Of a stretch of 64,000 nucleotides of DNA, positions 37,919 through 51,400 are shown piece after piece; position 1 is the first letter of the stretch, and each line of letters opens with the position of its first letter. Both the position numbers and the translations under genes were made by a program. The DNA lies in the NCBI GenBank assembly GCA_021613535.1, contig CP075493.1, positions 9,052,001 through 9,116,000 on the forward strand, written 5' to 3'. The notes under the pieces are model-generated. The model saw only the letters and a list, made by a program, of their open reading frames with translations. It was not told where the DNA came from and ran no database searches. Origin of the DNA: Adineta vaga (lineage: Eukaryota; Rotifera).

Positions 37919-38975
37919 TTACGAGAGTGCAACAAGTGCGACAAGAACAATTTCATAGACAATATAAAAACAAAAGTTTACTGTTCGTAATGATGCACGC
38001 GATAATGAACTGTTACCACGTAATTGTGATATTAAACGACGTGATTTACTACCGCCGGGATCTGAAAAAGAAGAAAAAATATTAAGTTTTATTCGTTCAA
38101 TTAACAAAAAATTCTTACATTGATTGACAATGATTTGAGCTGTTGCCATTAGATCATGTCCATAACGACATTTATATATTCCTGTATCATTTCGCGTTGC
38201 ATTTTTAATTATTAATGTCTCATATAAAATTCCATCTGTTGAAGAATAATTTGAACTTGATTCTGTTAGATTATTATCCAATAAATAATCATTACGTGTC
38301 CATTCAACATGAAAATTAACTTCATCGGAATCTTCAATGGAACGAATACGGCAAACGATTTGAATAGGTTCTTCTGAATTTGTATGAAGAAGATTCGGAA
38401 TAATTTCTATACATGAATTACCTAGAGAAGAAAAATGATAGATATTTTTTTGTTTTACTAATAAAGTAAAACATACTACGAATAGTGATATTATAACTTG
38501 TTTGAATATCATTTCCGGATTTACATAAATAATATCCTTCATCATCTTTTCTTATGCCAACAATTTCTAAATGACGATCTGTATTTTGCGTTCGAATCAT
38601 AAAACGTTGATCATCAATCAATTGACGATCACCCAAAATCAATGGTTGAGGATAGGCATTCTCATATAAACGAAACCACATAGTTGGTACCTTTAAAAAA
38701 CGATTCACTTGCTTACAAGATAAAGAAAATATTTCTCTTACTGTTGATGAAGAATTATTCTCAAATCCAATTGGACATGACAATGATACCGTTTCACTAC
38801 AATTAGCAACAATTACATGAGCATCAGGATAATGAGCATGAAAATCGGTTAAATAATACATTGAATAAGTGATGTTAATAAAAAATAATAGAATCGAGGA
38901 AACTAAAAGAATGATAATTAATTATTATAATGTAGGAATATTCTTTATAAAAATCTTACCTTTTAGAACAAACAT
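37919..38975 (-). CDS. Two-Ig-domain cell-surface protein, 295 aa
   Basis: Four exons: 38975-38960 (only 16 nt), 38902-38477, 38421-38119 and 38061-37919, in frame. The signal peptide is split by the first intron (MFVLK|VSSILLFFINITYS). Ig domain 1 has the Cys pair in VSLSCPIGF and EGYYLCKSG. Ig domain 2 has IQIVCRIRS and TGIYKCRYG, with the tryptophan in FHVEWTRND. Several NxS/T sites suggest N-glycosylation. The C-terminus ends in a hydrophobic run (FCFYIVYEIVLVALVALS) after a basic/Ser linker, as expected for a GPI anchor or short membrane anchor. A recognition or adhesion role is inferred from architecture only. Confidence 0.85.
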
Positions 38976-39184
38976 TTTAGTAGATCCATTTTATAATGTA
39001 TATTATCACATTGTTCATTATTATAATTCGCTTCCAGCTACGCGAGACATCTAAAATAAAATTTCATTGTAAGTTACTCAATTCTTTTCTTTCTTTCTCT
39101 CTTTTTTTGTCGTTCTGTATAATTCTTCTTTCGTAAATACGCACATATTTACCGACATTACTTTTACGACAAGCAAATTGAGAC

Positions 39185-39424
39185 ATGACTGACCGTGAGA
39201 AATTAAGCGATACAAAACGAAAGGAATTCGACGCGAATTATGAACCAATTCGCAAACAACTTCCGAACTGTCCGAAATGCAACACAAATGTTGATGTTAT
39301 TCCAAGTGTACGCGGTAAACCATCACATGATTTGTTATTGTATGCTGAAGAAGGTCATGTGAGACTTTCTGGCTGTACTCAAAGTCACAAAGGATGGTGC
39401 AAAAAATGTGCACAATTCATTTAA
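39185..39424 (+). CDS. Small Cys/His-rich protein, 79 aa
   Basis: Single exon. The sequence is hydrophilic with CPKC near the middle and CTQSHKGWCKKC near the end, spaced like a small zinc ribbon or zinc finger (two CxxC knuckles plus His residues). No signal peptide. No family recognised. It is head-to-head with the Ig gene (209 nt). The codons look coding (PNCPKCNTNVDVIPSVRGKP), and the stop is followed by T-rich sequence. Confidence 0.6.
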   Translation: MTDREKLSDTKRKEFDANYEPIRKQLPNCPKCNTNVDVIPSVRGKPSHDLLLYAEEGHVRLSGCTQSHKGWCKKCAQFI

Positions 39425-40680
39425 ATCTGTTTTTAAGCGTAAAAAAAACAAGAACTTGTTCCGTCGTTCTTTTTGTAAGAAAGTATTCGGGATAGAAATT
39501 AATTGAACTAAGTGATTTTGATTTTTACCGTCTCGTCATTCATTGTTCGATGACGAAGTTTCTGTCTATTTTTGTTTCTTAGAAAAGTAAAAAGAATGGC
39601 ATATATGTCGTTGTCTTCCAATCAAGTATTGTATCGGAGAATGAATCAACTTCCGGCAAGTTTTTGTTGAACAACGATGTATGATCAATTTTTCACTAAA
39701 TAGAAACATTAATTTACTACTTTCCCTTTTTTTTCCTTCTCTCTCTCTCTCTCTTTACACTACTTCGATGGACAACAAATTAAGAAGACGGATGTTTGCT
39801 TCTTTTTATCATCATTTTATAGTCTTCAATTACTTCTCATCTTAAGTATGTGAAATCTCTTCGAGACTGTCTGTACACATAGAACATGCGAATAACTCAT
39901 TGACACTTATCGTCAATAATCAACGGATGCTATCTATAGAGAAGCACTTGAAATAATAATATTAAAAGTTAATTGTAAGCATTTAGATATGGTATTCACT
40001 TGAAGATTACGTCAGAAGGAAGCGATAAATATTCAATAGTAGGATTAACTTCAAAGAATCTATTGCTATTTAAAAAAGTTTCAAATGATTAGAATAAAGA
40101 TTAACATATTTATTATACATAATCATAAAGAAGAAATTCTATCAGATGTAAAAATTTTTCAAGATAGATTTTCTTTTTGATCAAATAAACGATTAATTTC
40201 TGATCACTTACCTTGACACAAATGATATATATATATATATATCGAATAGAGCTCATATGTCCATCAAGTAACGGTTCATTGAGTATCAATTTGTCAAGAT
40301 TAAGGTTATAATAATAATTATATCTCGAGTCGTCTTCTTTATTTTATTACAAGCATTGATCGTTTCGAAGATATCCATTTGTATATCTTCTACTTGATCG
40401 GATTCTGCATATGATATACAGTTGATGTAATGTAAACAGCTGGTATGATGTGTATCAGTTAGATATCAAATGAATAGAAAAAAAATGGAACGATTAGACA
40501 TACAGATGCGTGTGAAATGATCATTAAGAATTAGTTGACGTTTGCTCTATAGTAAAGATGCGTGATGAAAATAATTCTTAGTTTAATCTCGATGATAGAA
40601 AAGAGCGTGAGAAGTTGAATGTCATCAATAAGTGTTGATAAACGTCAAAAGTATCTGATTGACAACAACAATGGTTGGAA
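39425..40680. other. Gene-poor stretch, part 1
   Basis: AT-rich; a (CT)n run at about 39738-39754 and a TA run near 40226-40242. No gene seen. Confidence 0.4.
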
Positions 40681-40899
40681 ATGAGCATCTATAATGAAAT
40701 CAGTTCAAAGATCATCGTCCTTTCTCTCCTTTTTTGTGTCCTACAATCAATGTCAAAAAATGGTACAGATCAAAGAAAAGAAGATGACAATTCCTCCTTT
40801 CTTCATGAACGTCGTCAGGACAGTCAAAGAGCCATTGGAGAGTTTTATTCACTAAGAATACAAAAGAATTCCGGATATAATTTGAATAGAAGATTCTGA
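40681..40899 (+). CDS. Possible small secreted peptide precursor, 72 aa
   Basis: ATG at 40681 opens MSIYNEISSKIIVLSLLFCVLQ, a plausible signal peptide. A polar part follows with potential dibasic cleavage sites (QRKE, ERRQ, NRRF) and ends NLNRRF. No intron, no family recognised. It is isolated in a gene-poor region, so chance is a real alternative. Confidence 0.25.
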   Translation: MSIYNEISSKIIVLSLLFCVLQSMSKNGTDQRKEDDNSSFLHERRQDSQRAIGEFYSLRIQKNSGYNLNRRF

Positions 40900-43800
40900 T
40901 AGAATTATATCAAGAGATCACGTATATTTCAATAAAAGACTTCGACAAGAATATGTGTAAGAAAAACTAATGTATGACTTGTAATTGAATATTATGAAAT
41001 ATCAGTCTGTTGATATAATAGAAGAGGAGTGGACAAACATCGACTCATCTTACTCGATATACGTTCGAAAACTTACCAAAAAAAATGGAAGAAAATCTTA
41101 TACATCTGATCAATGTGACCTTATATTGATAATTAGATCGTCGGAAGAATAAATTACATCATAGCTCTGTTTTCAGCGCATTGAACAGACTAGTATTCGT
41201 CCTATGTTTTTTCTCCTATACACAACTACGGTACGGCGTGAAAGGACGTGATAGCGTCTGCATTTGGTTATTGAACAGTCAGTCAACTTTACCATCGTCA
41301 TTACTAAATAATGATCGATTCTTTGCCTTTCCTTCAACATCAATCGTTCTACTTGACTTGTGTTTACACATTTATTATACCCTTTTCGACTCTTTTGAGT
41401 TACTCCTCCTGTTGAGAATGAGCGGACCACCCGGTCCGTCTGGTAAATAGTCAATTTCCCCATCTCTCTCTCTCTCTTTCTATCAATATACACCTCATAA
41501 ATATGTTTTCTACATAAGTGTCAGACGTACGAAGAAAAAGAGAAATTGGAAAAAACTGTCTAGGTGTAGTATTGCTTGTCTATATATTACATTGACCATC
41601 TGTCTTTCTAGCACGTACATAAACAGGTAGTTTATAGAGATGTAAATTAATCGCTTGATAAAGCGGCTCACTTTCTTTTGTTCTTTCATGCGTTTAATTG
41701 TACTATCGTACTGATGTCGAAAATTGTTGGCACTAAGTGAGACCAATGGATAATTGTTTTTTGACTAGGTCAATACATCAACAATGATGTCTTTATACTA
41801 TTCAACGGTTCTCATACACTTTTGTTTGAAGTTTAAGTGTTATATATACATATAAACATGCGTAAAGAGAGCCATTAATCAACAATTAGATTTGTTTGTT
41901 CATAATACATTATTTCAAGACAAAAACTTACCTTAGTTATTTGAAAAATCATTGAATTGATGATGGTAATCGCTTAGTCGACGTTTGTCCGAGTATTAAT
42001 GAATGAACACCACGTATGACGCTTATGAGACGAAAAGAGAACGAGAAAAAGAAGAAGAAGAAGAAGAAAAATAGCTTTATCATCATCATCCTCATCATTG
42101 CAAAAGAAACAGAGAGAGAAAGAAAAAAGGAACATAGAAAGCAGAAAGAAAAAAAGACGGATAATCATTATTGATCGTTAGAAATTCGAAAATCGTTTAA
42201 TCAATGACAAAAAGAATATAAAAAAACACAATGAGAGAATTATCTGAAATAATCCTCTGACCTTGTCTCATGAATAATATTCACATGCATAGTTCATTGA
42301 TTTCTAGACAGATAAAAAACGAGTGAACAGTTGACATGCATTGATCTTTTCTATTTTCCTATATCAAGGACATGCAAAACGTTTAGGAATTTGTTTATGC
42401 CTAACATAATTAGAAATAGAAATGAATAAATCAAACGTTTAAACATGCATCGGGAAATGAATGTTTCTACTCGTTGAGTAAGAAATAAGCTATCGTTAGT
42501 AAACTTGATAAAGATGTTTTCTCTGGTATTAAGAGTTAACTATAAAAAAGAAGAAGGAAAATCGTAACTAAAATATATCCAAATGAAGCTTGTTCTATTG
42601 TGTAGAAATGACCTCGAAATTTGGCATAAAGAGATCGTGTGTGTCGAGGAAAAAAGCAATTTCTTAAAACGTATATTATTCTACTTTCCTTATTATTATT
42701 CCATTTAATCTTCGTTTCGTATCACACTGTCGAATTCCTATGTGTATACTCAGTTGCATGCATATAAATATAAAAGAAACTCAGTACTTCAATATCTGAA
42801 TACAAAACACAATCTTAATATTTATATTGAGAAATGTGAAAAACAGCGTTATCGAATTTATCGATTGTGAGAAAGTCTTAAACATGATTTTCTTTTGGAG
42901 AAAACATCAAAAGCTGCTGATTAGAATCGAAACATTCTTTTCAGAGAAATAGTTTCCTATTCATAATTTTAACAATAATGAAGGTGATTTATTTGTAGGA
43001 AAAATCTGGCATGCTAAGTTTTTTTTCTTGTACATGATTGAAATTAATCTATTCTTAATTAGACAAAGGACAAGGTCGTTAAAAAAAAGAAGAAATCGTT
43101 GTTACGTGATGATAAATGTCAGTTAAATACAAATCTACTATATTCGGATCCTTTTATGAATTTTGTGTCTAGTAGAAAAAAGAAGATAAATGTGACTTGT
43201 CATTGTGTTCATTTACTAGAATAATTTGAACTTTGTCGTTGATTAATGTTATAGATTCATGAAGTATTACAGAAATATATCATTAAAAAACCTATTTGAA
43301 CAACTCGGTCTGTCAATTTCGATTAGAATTCATCTTTATTTGACCATGAAATTGATAGATTTGAAACTTAGTTAATAAACTTTACATATTCATCTATAAA
43401 TCTGATATGTTTTGAAAGTTTATAAAGAACATTTCTTAACAAAAGCACACGATTTCATCATTTATTATATACATCTAACATAAAATGCGAAACTATAGTT
43501 TTATATAATGTATGTTGACATGCGAATATCAAGGGAATGAACAATTGTCAACATTGACAGTTAATTCATGTTTTGCATTCAATGCTCGTTGATTATCGAT
43601 ATTTTGCAAGTTTTGACAAACACAATTGAAGGTTATTTTTCTTTGTTATTATGATCGAGATGGAATTTTCTATGTAATGCTTATCTTCATTGCAATAGTT
43701 GATCAATATATATTACATTTCGAGTAGAAGTTCAATTATTTTTCAGAAAACATTCAAGGAAAAAAGTTAAAGTTACGACTGTCAATACGGATTCGAATAT

Positions 43801-45486
43801 CCTAAAATGCAATTATATTCAAATAATAATGTTGATGAAGATTAAATAAAAAGACTTCTTACTCATTCTTTTTGTATGAAGATACACAAAGTAGGAATAA
43901 AAATAAGAAATGAATATTTTAGGAATACAATTAATAACAGACATAAAACAACATACAATTAACAAATATTTTCAAAGTAAATCTAGTTAAATTATTACTT
44001 TGAAATAAATTTCACTTGATAGATTTTCTTTTTCTTATTCATTGAAAATACAGTATTCTAAGTGAAAGCCACTGCTTCTTTTTCGATTAACGATCAAAAA
44101 CAATCAAACAAAATAAGCAATTCTCATTGTACATTCAAATTTAACTTATTTAAGATTCGTTCTATCATTTTAAAACATTATGGAATCTTTTGGAAACTAC
44201 ATGAATTCGGACTACCACTTTCAGAGATAAACAAGTTATTCCATAATCATTTAAATCCATTATATACGTCAAGGCATTTCTAAATTGGGAAAAATTGAAA
44301 ATAATTATAGAAAAGAACATATCGATTTTTGAAAATTGCTAAATGATGAAAGTAAAATCATGCTTTAGAAAAGTTCGAAATAAACTCAAATTGTTGAGTA
44401 GAAAAAAACAGCATGTGATGTATCGATATTTTTCCTACCTAAGAGTTTTTTTGAAAAAATAAAGTAAAGAATTTCGGATCTAACAAAGAGCATCCTATCT
44501 TTACAAAAAATATCAAAGACACTTTAAATAGTTTTGCTAATTTATGATAGTTCATTTGATAAAAATGGTTTATGGATGATGAGTGCAGTTATTGTTCAAA
44601 CTGTCCTACAATTATATGACGTACAAAATTTTCATTTCATTATAAATAGATGAAAAGCAAATATATTCTTTACAAGAAAATAAAAATCATCCTATATTAA
44701 TACCTTATAGATTTATCTTTCTTTAAAATTCATTGAATAAATTTTCTATAACGTTAAGTTGTTCTACTTTATATTTAACTCTAGTTCGATATTTTATGAC
44801 ATAACACTGATTTCCTTTATTATATTTAGACAGTTTCATTCTACCGCATTATTTTCAAATGTTGAAGATCTTTTTAGCCATTCACTAAGGCTATTGAGTG
44901 TGTTAGTTAGTCGGTGATAATTGAGAACAAAACGTTCCTTTCATGAAATTGTTTTCAATGTTCATTAAAATTTAATTAATAACTTCTTTTTATGTAATTT
45001 CAAGTTTAATGACATACATTTAATAATTAAATAACTCATTATCTAAATTTAAAAGATAAAAAGAAGGAGAAGAAGAGATTTAAAAACCATATTATGAACT
45101 CATTCGACACAACTTCATTGCATTGATCTTTTTTAAGCTCATATGAAGTAAAGTAAAAATTAGAATTTTCAAAAATAATAGAAACAAGTTTTGCTTAGAT
45201 CAGATTGATAATTACCAACAAAGCTATTCTTTTTCATTACTTTCTATATAATTGAATTAGAAACAATAGTCCTTTCTTATAAATTGTTCTACGTCGTCAC
45301 TGTGACAGAGAATTTGATCGTTCTACTTGAGTATCAATTTATAAATCTATGTAATATTCGTTTTTTATATTGAAAAAACGTGTTCAGTTTTCATCACCAT
45401 CAATTTTCTTTTTTTATTCTAATCATTTGTTAAGGGAGCAGACAAATAATAGATTTTGATCAAAAGTGATCTATCGGAAACAAACA
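40900..45486. other. Gene-poor stretch, part 2
   Basis: About 4.6 kb without a confident gene. Contains (CT)n at about 41462-41478, an AAG run near 42051-42069, and an isolated exon-like patch at 41418-41442 (reported as a finding). Weak frames at 41173-41493, 42000 and 44062 have no domain or codon signature. It could hold regulatory DNA, decayed sequence or unrecognised non-coding RNA. Confidence 0.45.
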
Positions 45487-48400
45487 ATGCATCCAAAAAT
45501 CTTTTTTCAATGGCTTTATGGGCAAGGAAAGAGTTATAATCTTTTTATGCTCGAAGAACATGATTATCATGATGATAATGATGATGACAATGGACCACCA
45601 AATCCTGAAGCAATTCTTCAAGAACAAAAATATACAACTTGGTTGTATGTTATATTACTCATGGGTAAGTAAAATAATTTCGTTTCAATCGTTACTTACA
45701 TTCATTCTTAATACACTTTCCTTGAGTTCTTAGCACAAAATATGTGAATGTTTCTCGATTTTTACATCGATTGTTGTATCTCTACTGTTAAACTTGTATT
45801 AACTTGTTTTTCTCTTTTTCTGATCTATTTTTAGTGTCACTCTATGTTCTATTTTATATTACTTTGATGACACCACACTCTCAAACTATTACGGTTTCAT
45901 CTATAACTCCAAAGCTTTTCGAGCAACTTTATCTTGAACATCCCGAAACTCTTTCATGTCCTTGTTCATCAATATCATTATCACACAAAAAATTTATTTC
46001 AAATAGAATTACATTTCATCCAATTTGTTCAAGCATTTTCATCAGTAGACAATGGATAGAGGCACTTTACCTTATAGATGCAAGTGATAATGGAATACCA
46101 GATTTTCGAACAACAGCTAAATCGCAAGTAAATGAAAATTTATATATATATATATATAAAGAAATTTTTTTCGACGATTAACAAAGGCAATTAGGTTAGA
46201 TTATTGGAAGACGATCTAAAGAATACTGCTTCAGAAATGATCAACTTAGAAGAAGATGAACATTCGATAAAATCGACTTTATAGCATTAGCACGTTGCAT
46301 CGTAGCTAACATAGAGTGTGACTAAAATGGAAGAGAATTTTATGAAAGAATCAATGATTTAATTTTTATATAGTTTCAACTTCTGGCTGATCTATGCTCA
46401 ATGTCTATGGATACAGTCTCCTCAAACTCAAACGGATTTTGACAATGATGAATTTATAACGATAAATTTGCTTCCTGAAGAACAAATTCAATCGGAACTC
46501 AATGTTGCTATTAATAATGTCCAAAACAGTATATCTACTCGAATTATTTCGTTTCTTAACTATATCAGAATTTATGTTCGTTCCAATTATATTGCTTCAG
46601 CTCTCAATACAAATCTAATGCTGGCGACTTATCTTGATGGTAAGCAATATACTATTTATCAATTACAAACGCAATATACTCAAGATACAAGTATTAGTCT
46701 TTCAACAACACTGACAATGATGTGTGGTAGTCAAAATCCTATTATTCCAACAGGTTTCTTTCCAATACCAATCATTTATGGTATTTTTACGCGTAATCGA
46801 TGGCCAACTAATGTTGCAGATTTCATACCTGTCAAGGGATTTTATACAGCATGTACAGCTCTTGAAGCTCTTCTAGCCAGCACATTTGATTGTTTATATG
46901 ATATACGATGTATTCAATTACTTCCTACCAAATTTCCATCTCTCAATCTAGTTTGCATGATTCAATTGTATCTTTCTATTTTCATAATTCCTTTGTTTAG
47001 CGTGATTTCAATGTGACTAACTTAACTTTGGCTTCAAATCAACAAAATATCACAGTTTATGATCATTTACTTAAACTATTTATACAAGACTGGTCAACAG
47101 AAATAAGTTATCCGAAATATTTTAATGCATGTGCTCCAGCATCCTGTTCATATATCATAGAAAATGAAAGTAATCTTTCATATGCCTTTGCTATTTTCAT
47201 CAGTTTATACGGTGGTCTTATTATTATTCTTCGTTTGATGTCACCAGTCTTAATAAAAATTCTTTTGAAAATGAAACAATGTTTAACAGGCAGAATTGTT
47301 CATGTTGGTAATGTTTATGAAGCGAAAAAAAAGGATTATATAATCTTCTAAATGTAATTTCCATCTGATTTTGTAGTATTTCGAAACATGCATCCAAAGA
47401 AAGTCGTGAAATCAATCAAACAACTCAATTTATTCAAGAATATTGATCATCGTTCACCGGACGATATTAAACAACAGAAAATCACGACGCGTGTTTATTT
47501 ATTTCTATTAGCATGTATGATTAGTTGTTGATATTGATTAAAGATAATGCTCTTAGCATAATATTAAGAATAAGATCAACTGTATTTTATTCATCTCATT
47601 TCTATCAGGGATTTCACTTTTCAGACGTTATTAGGATAGCACTAATTCCATATTACTTTTTTACTCTACATAGAAAATGATTATATAAGAATTAGATACA
47701 CATGTATATCTACAAATTAATCAATTTCATTGTTTCACTAGGTTCATTTATGATTCTTATTACTTTTACATCTCTGGAAACTCAAGTAGTTTCCATAACT
47801 GTATCAAATCCATCATTAACTACATACAACAAATTAGAAAAATTATATTCAGATACACTTCGATGTCCTTGTTCTATCACAGCAGTACCTTATGATAGAT
47901 TCATGACATTATCTCCAACTTTACATCAAATATGTTCAAGTGATTTTGTCAAAGATCGTTGGCTTACAATAGTACAAAGTGCAGCTGATTATACTACTGA
48001 AGATTGGCGTAATCGAGCTTATTCACAACATCAGCTGTTGTCTCATCTTTGTCAATTAGCTAGAAATACAATTGATGATGCTGTTCAACAGTTTCTTTTA
48101 CAATCTTTTATCGTTTCAAGTGTTCTTTCACAATCCGAATTCAATACACAATTAAATGCAACACTCAATCAACTTTTTGAAGTTACAATTCATTCCTTTG
48201 GTTCTCTTATTGATATAGCAGCTCTGTTTACTCAAGTCGATCAACCGTATTTAGGAGCACGAAAACCCAATTGGGAAGCTGTTCCAGATAAATTCCTAAC
48301 AGGAGATATATTCGCAAGTAATGGAACTAAAAATCAATCAATGCGGGTATTTCTTTTCTCTCATATTAACTGTTTTGTTTAATTAGAAAAAGCTCTTGAT

Positions 48401-51400
48401 AAACGAAGAAAAAAAAATTGCTTCTATATTCATGATTAATAATAAATTCTCTTGTTTTCCATAGGTAGTATTTAATTTATTTGGAACTACTTATGTTAAT
48501 TTATCATCAGTCAATTGTATTTGTGCCAAGAACTCTGCTTGTCAAACTCCTGTTGCTGTTTATCAAATGGATAGTATTTGGAATTCTCGTATACATGCCT
48601 ATATCAGTTATATAGTACCAGGTGCAATTAGAAGTTGTTCAACATATAGTTCATTGATGTTTTCACAATTACTATGTTTTTATTCAAATACAAGTTGTTT
48701 TTCTATTCTAATCAATTATATAAAAGATACTTATTATCAAAATGTTGAATTTTCCACCTGGTTTGATCCTAATCCACTTGTTTATGATCCAAAATCAAGT
48801 CGTTATCCTCCAGATACAACAGTTTCAACAATAGTAGAACAAATCATGATCGAACGATGGAATCCATCATATTCATATAAGGATTTCTATCAAATATGTG
48901 CACCAAAGTCTTGTACTTATTATCAAAGAGCTAATGCAAAATCTATTTTTGAAGTAATCATCACATTTATTTCTATGATTGGCGGTCTTACTCTTGCATT
49001 AAAATTAATTACACCACTATTTATCAAATTGATTGGTGGTCTATTGACAGTTATTGTTCGAAAACCACGACAAAAAATAGAACAAACAGGTAAAATCTTG
49101 ATTATTTTAATATCATAAGCAGTATTGTAGAAGGAATTTTTTTTTTCTAGTCACAATTCGTCGTAGCACATCTGATCAAATGAAGACAACTGTGAAAAAC
49201 GTTGTCGTATATGTTTATGATCAAGCAATTAATATGAACATATTCTCAATGCGAGATCTAGGAAGTAACATCGATCGAAATACTGCTAAACAACTTGGTA
49301 AATGGGCAACACGTCTTCATATTGCTTTATTTATTGTTGGTCTTGCTATTCTCACATTGCATACTAGTATTCAACCTCAAACTGTAACAAGAATTTTCAA
49401 TAAGCCATCGTTCAATTCATATAATAAGCTCAGAAAAGAATATGGAGATCAATTGAAATGTTCATGTTCAGTTATTGCATCGAAATACAACCAATTTGTT
49501 CAAATTGAACCCATATATCATCAAGTGAGACACAAATAGTCGGAAAGAAAACGAAATGTTCCATTTCTAATATATTTCATTACAGATTTGTAAAAGTCAG
49601 TTCACATCTGATCAATGGCGAAATGATGTTACAAGTGGTTTGACTAGTAATCTTTCGATGTATGAACAAAGAGATTATCGTCGTTTTCTTTCTGCTCATT
49701 TACAATATCTTCAAGGTTTATGTCAACTTTCAATTCGATCTATCGACAATGCAATTGAACAATTTCTTACGTCATTATTTATTACAAATGAACTTTTATC
49801 AAATGATACTTTTCATGCACGTCTTAGTTTCTTAATTGAACAAGAGAAATCAAATGCTCCGAATACATTCATTCGTCTGTTCTTTTTAATGCGAAGTATT
49901 AATCAAGGAAATGCATATGTAACAACATATGGAACAAATTTTGAATATGTTTCTCCATGGTTTGCTGACACAACATACTATCCTGTTTTTTTGAGTAGAG
50001 CAATCATCTATGATAATAATTGTTCTTGTGGAATACATTCAAATTGTACCGTTCCAGCAAATATTATTGGAGTAAACGGTACTGTTATAAGTTCAGTCAA
50101 AGGTTTGAAAATGGGTTGTACACCAAGTGAATCTTTGCATTCGTCCACTCTCGAATGTTTTTATAATCAATCTTGTATTAACTTACTTAAACTATCTACT
50201 GATTCAATACTTCAAATGAATTCTTCGACTCCTCTCTCAATAACGATGAGTCGATTCTTGATGAATACAACCGTGACTGAACTTATGAATGAACTGTTTG
50301 TTGAACAATGGGTACCATCAATCAATTATACGTCTTATTTTGAACACTGTTTACCTCTATTATGTTCGTATATTTACGATGAACCATTTAATATACTTTA
50401 TTTAGTCACTGTTATCATTGGTCTTCAAGGTGGTCTCACAATTGTTCTTGCCTGGATTTGTCCTAAATTCATTCGAATTCTAGCAAATTTAAATAAGTAT
50501 CGAAAGAAACGATTAAATGTAATCCAAGCTGAATCATCTGTTCAAACGACAACTACGGACATTGATACCATACATACTACTTCATGTATTATGCTCAATC
50601 AATGCCACGACATGTTCCGTCTGAGTATAATTTCATTTTTTGTTTTCTTTTTTAAATTGTGTATCGTTGTTGCATTTAGAAAAAGAGTTGAATCACTAAA
50701 TCGAAGACGTATGAAAATCATTTTGTCATGTTTAGTAGTGTTGATTTTAATAATCGCTCTCATCTTATTCTCGTTTTACATCAATCGAGTAAGAAAGCAA
50801 GATACGATTTCAACAAGTAAAATATAATTGGAACTTGTTTCATGTATATAAATCAATTTTTTTCCTTTTTTAGCAACTGCATCAACAATGTCGACTAGTC
50901 TTGTAACAAGCAAAATGACGACAAGTACAACAACAACAACAACAATGACAACTTCAACTACCCACAGTAAATATTTGATCGTTGTTTTTTTCTAATAATT
51001 TTCTTCTATATTTTCATTCAGTGCCCATTTGTCAATTACAATTTCAAGCAACAATCAGATATAAAACTGGTTCTACTGCTGGTCTCAAATCACCTGTCGT
51101 TGCTGATTTCAATGGTGATAATCTACTTGACATCGCTTTTTTCAATTATGGTACTAGTAGTATCCATGTACTGATTGGAGATGGAAGAGGAAATTATACA
51201 GCAGAATTTAGGACTATAGTACAAAAATTTACTACTTGGTATTTTAGCATGGCAGTTGCCGATTTTAATAACGATAGACTAAGCGATATTGTATTGACCA
51301 GTGAGAATAAAGCTTTTGTGTATATAATATTGGGAAATGGTAATGGGACGTTTCGATCATTTACAACATATTTTATGGGAGATACTGTTAATTTAAGAGG

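Noticed and set aside
41173-41493. 106-aa minus-strand frame and opposing 89-aa plus frame
   Set aside because: Mutually overlapping long frames arise from a locally stop-poor GC patch; neither shows a domain.
45487-50816. Direct assignment of the three-module protein to DEG/ENaC channels
   Set aside because: Two TMs, Cys-rich ectodomain and a GG in TM2 are suggestive, but the canonical motifs (HG before TM1, FPAVTxC after it, GxS in TM2) are not visible. Kept only as a comparison to test.
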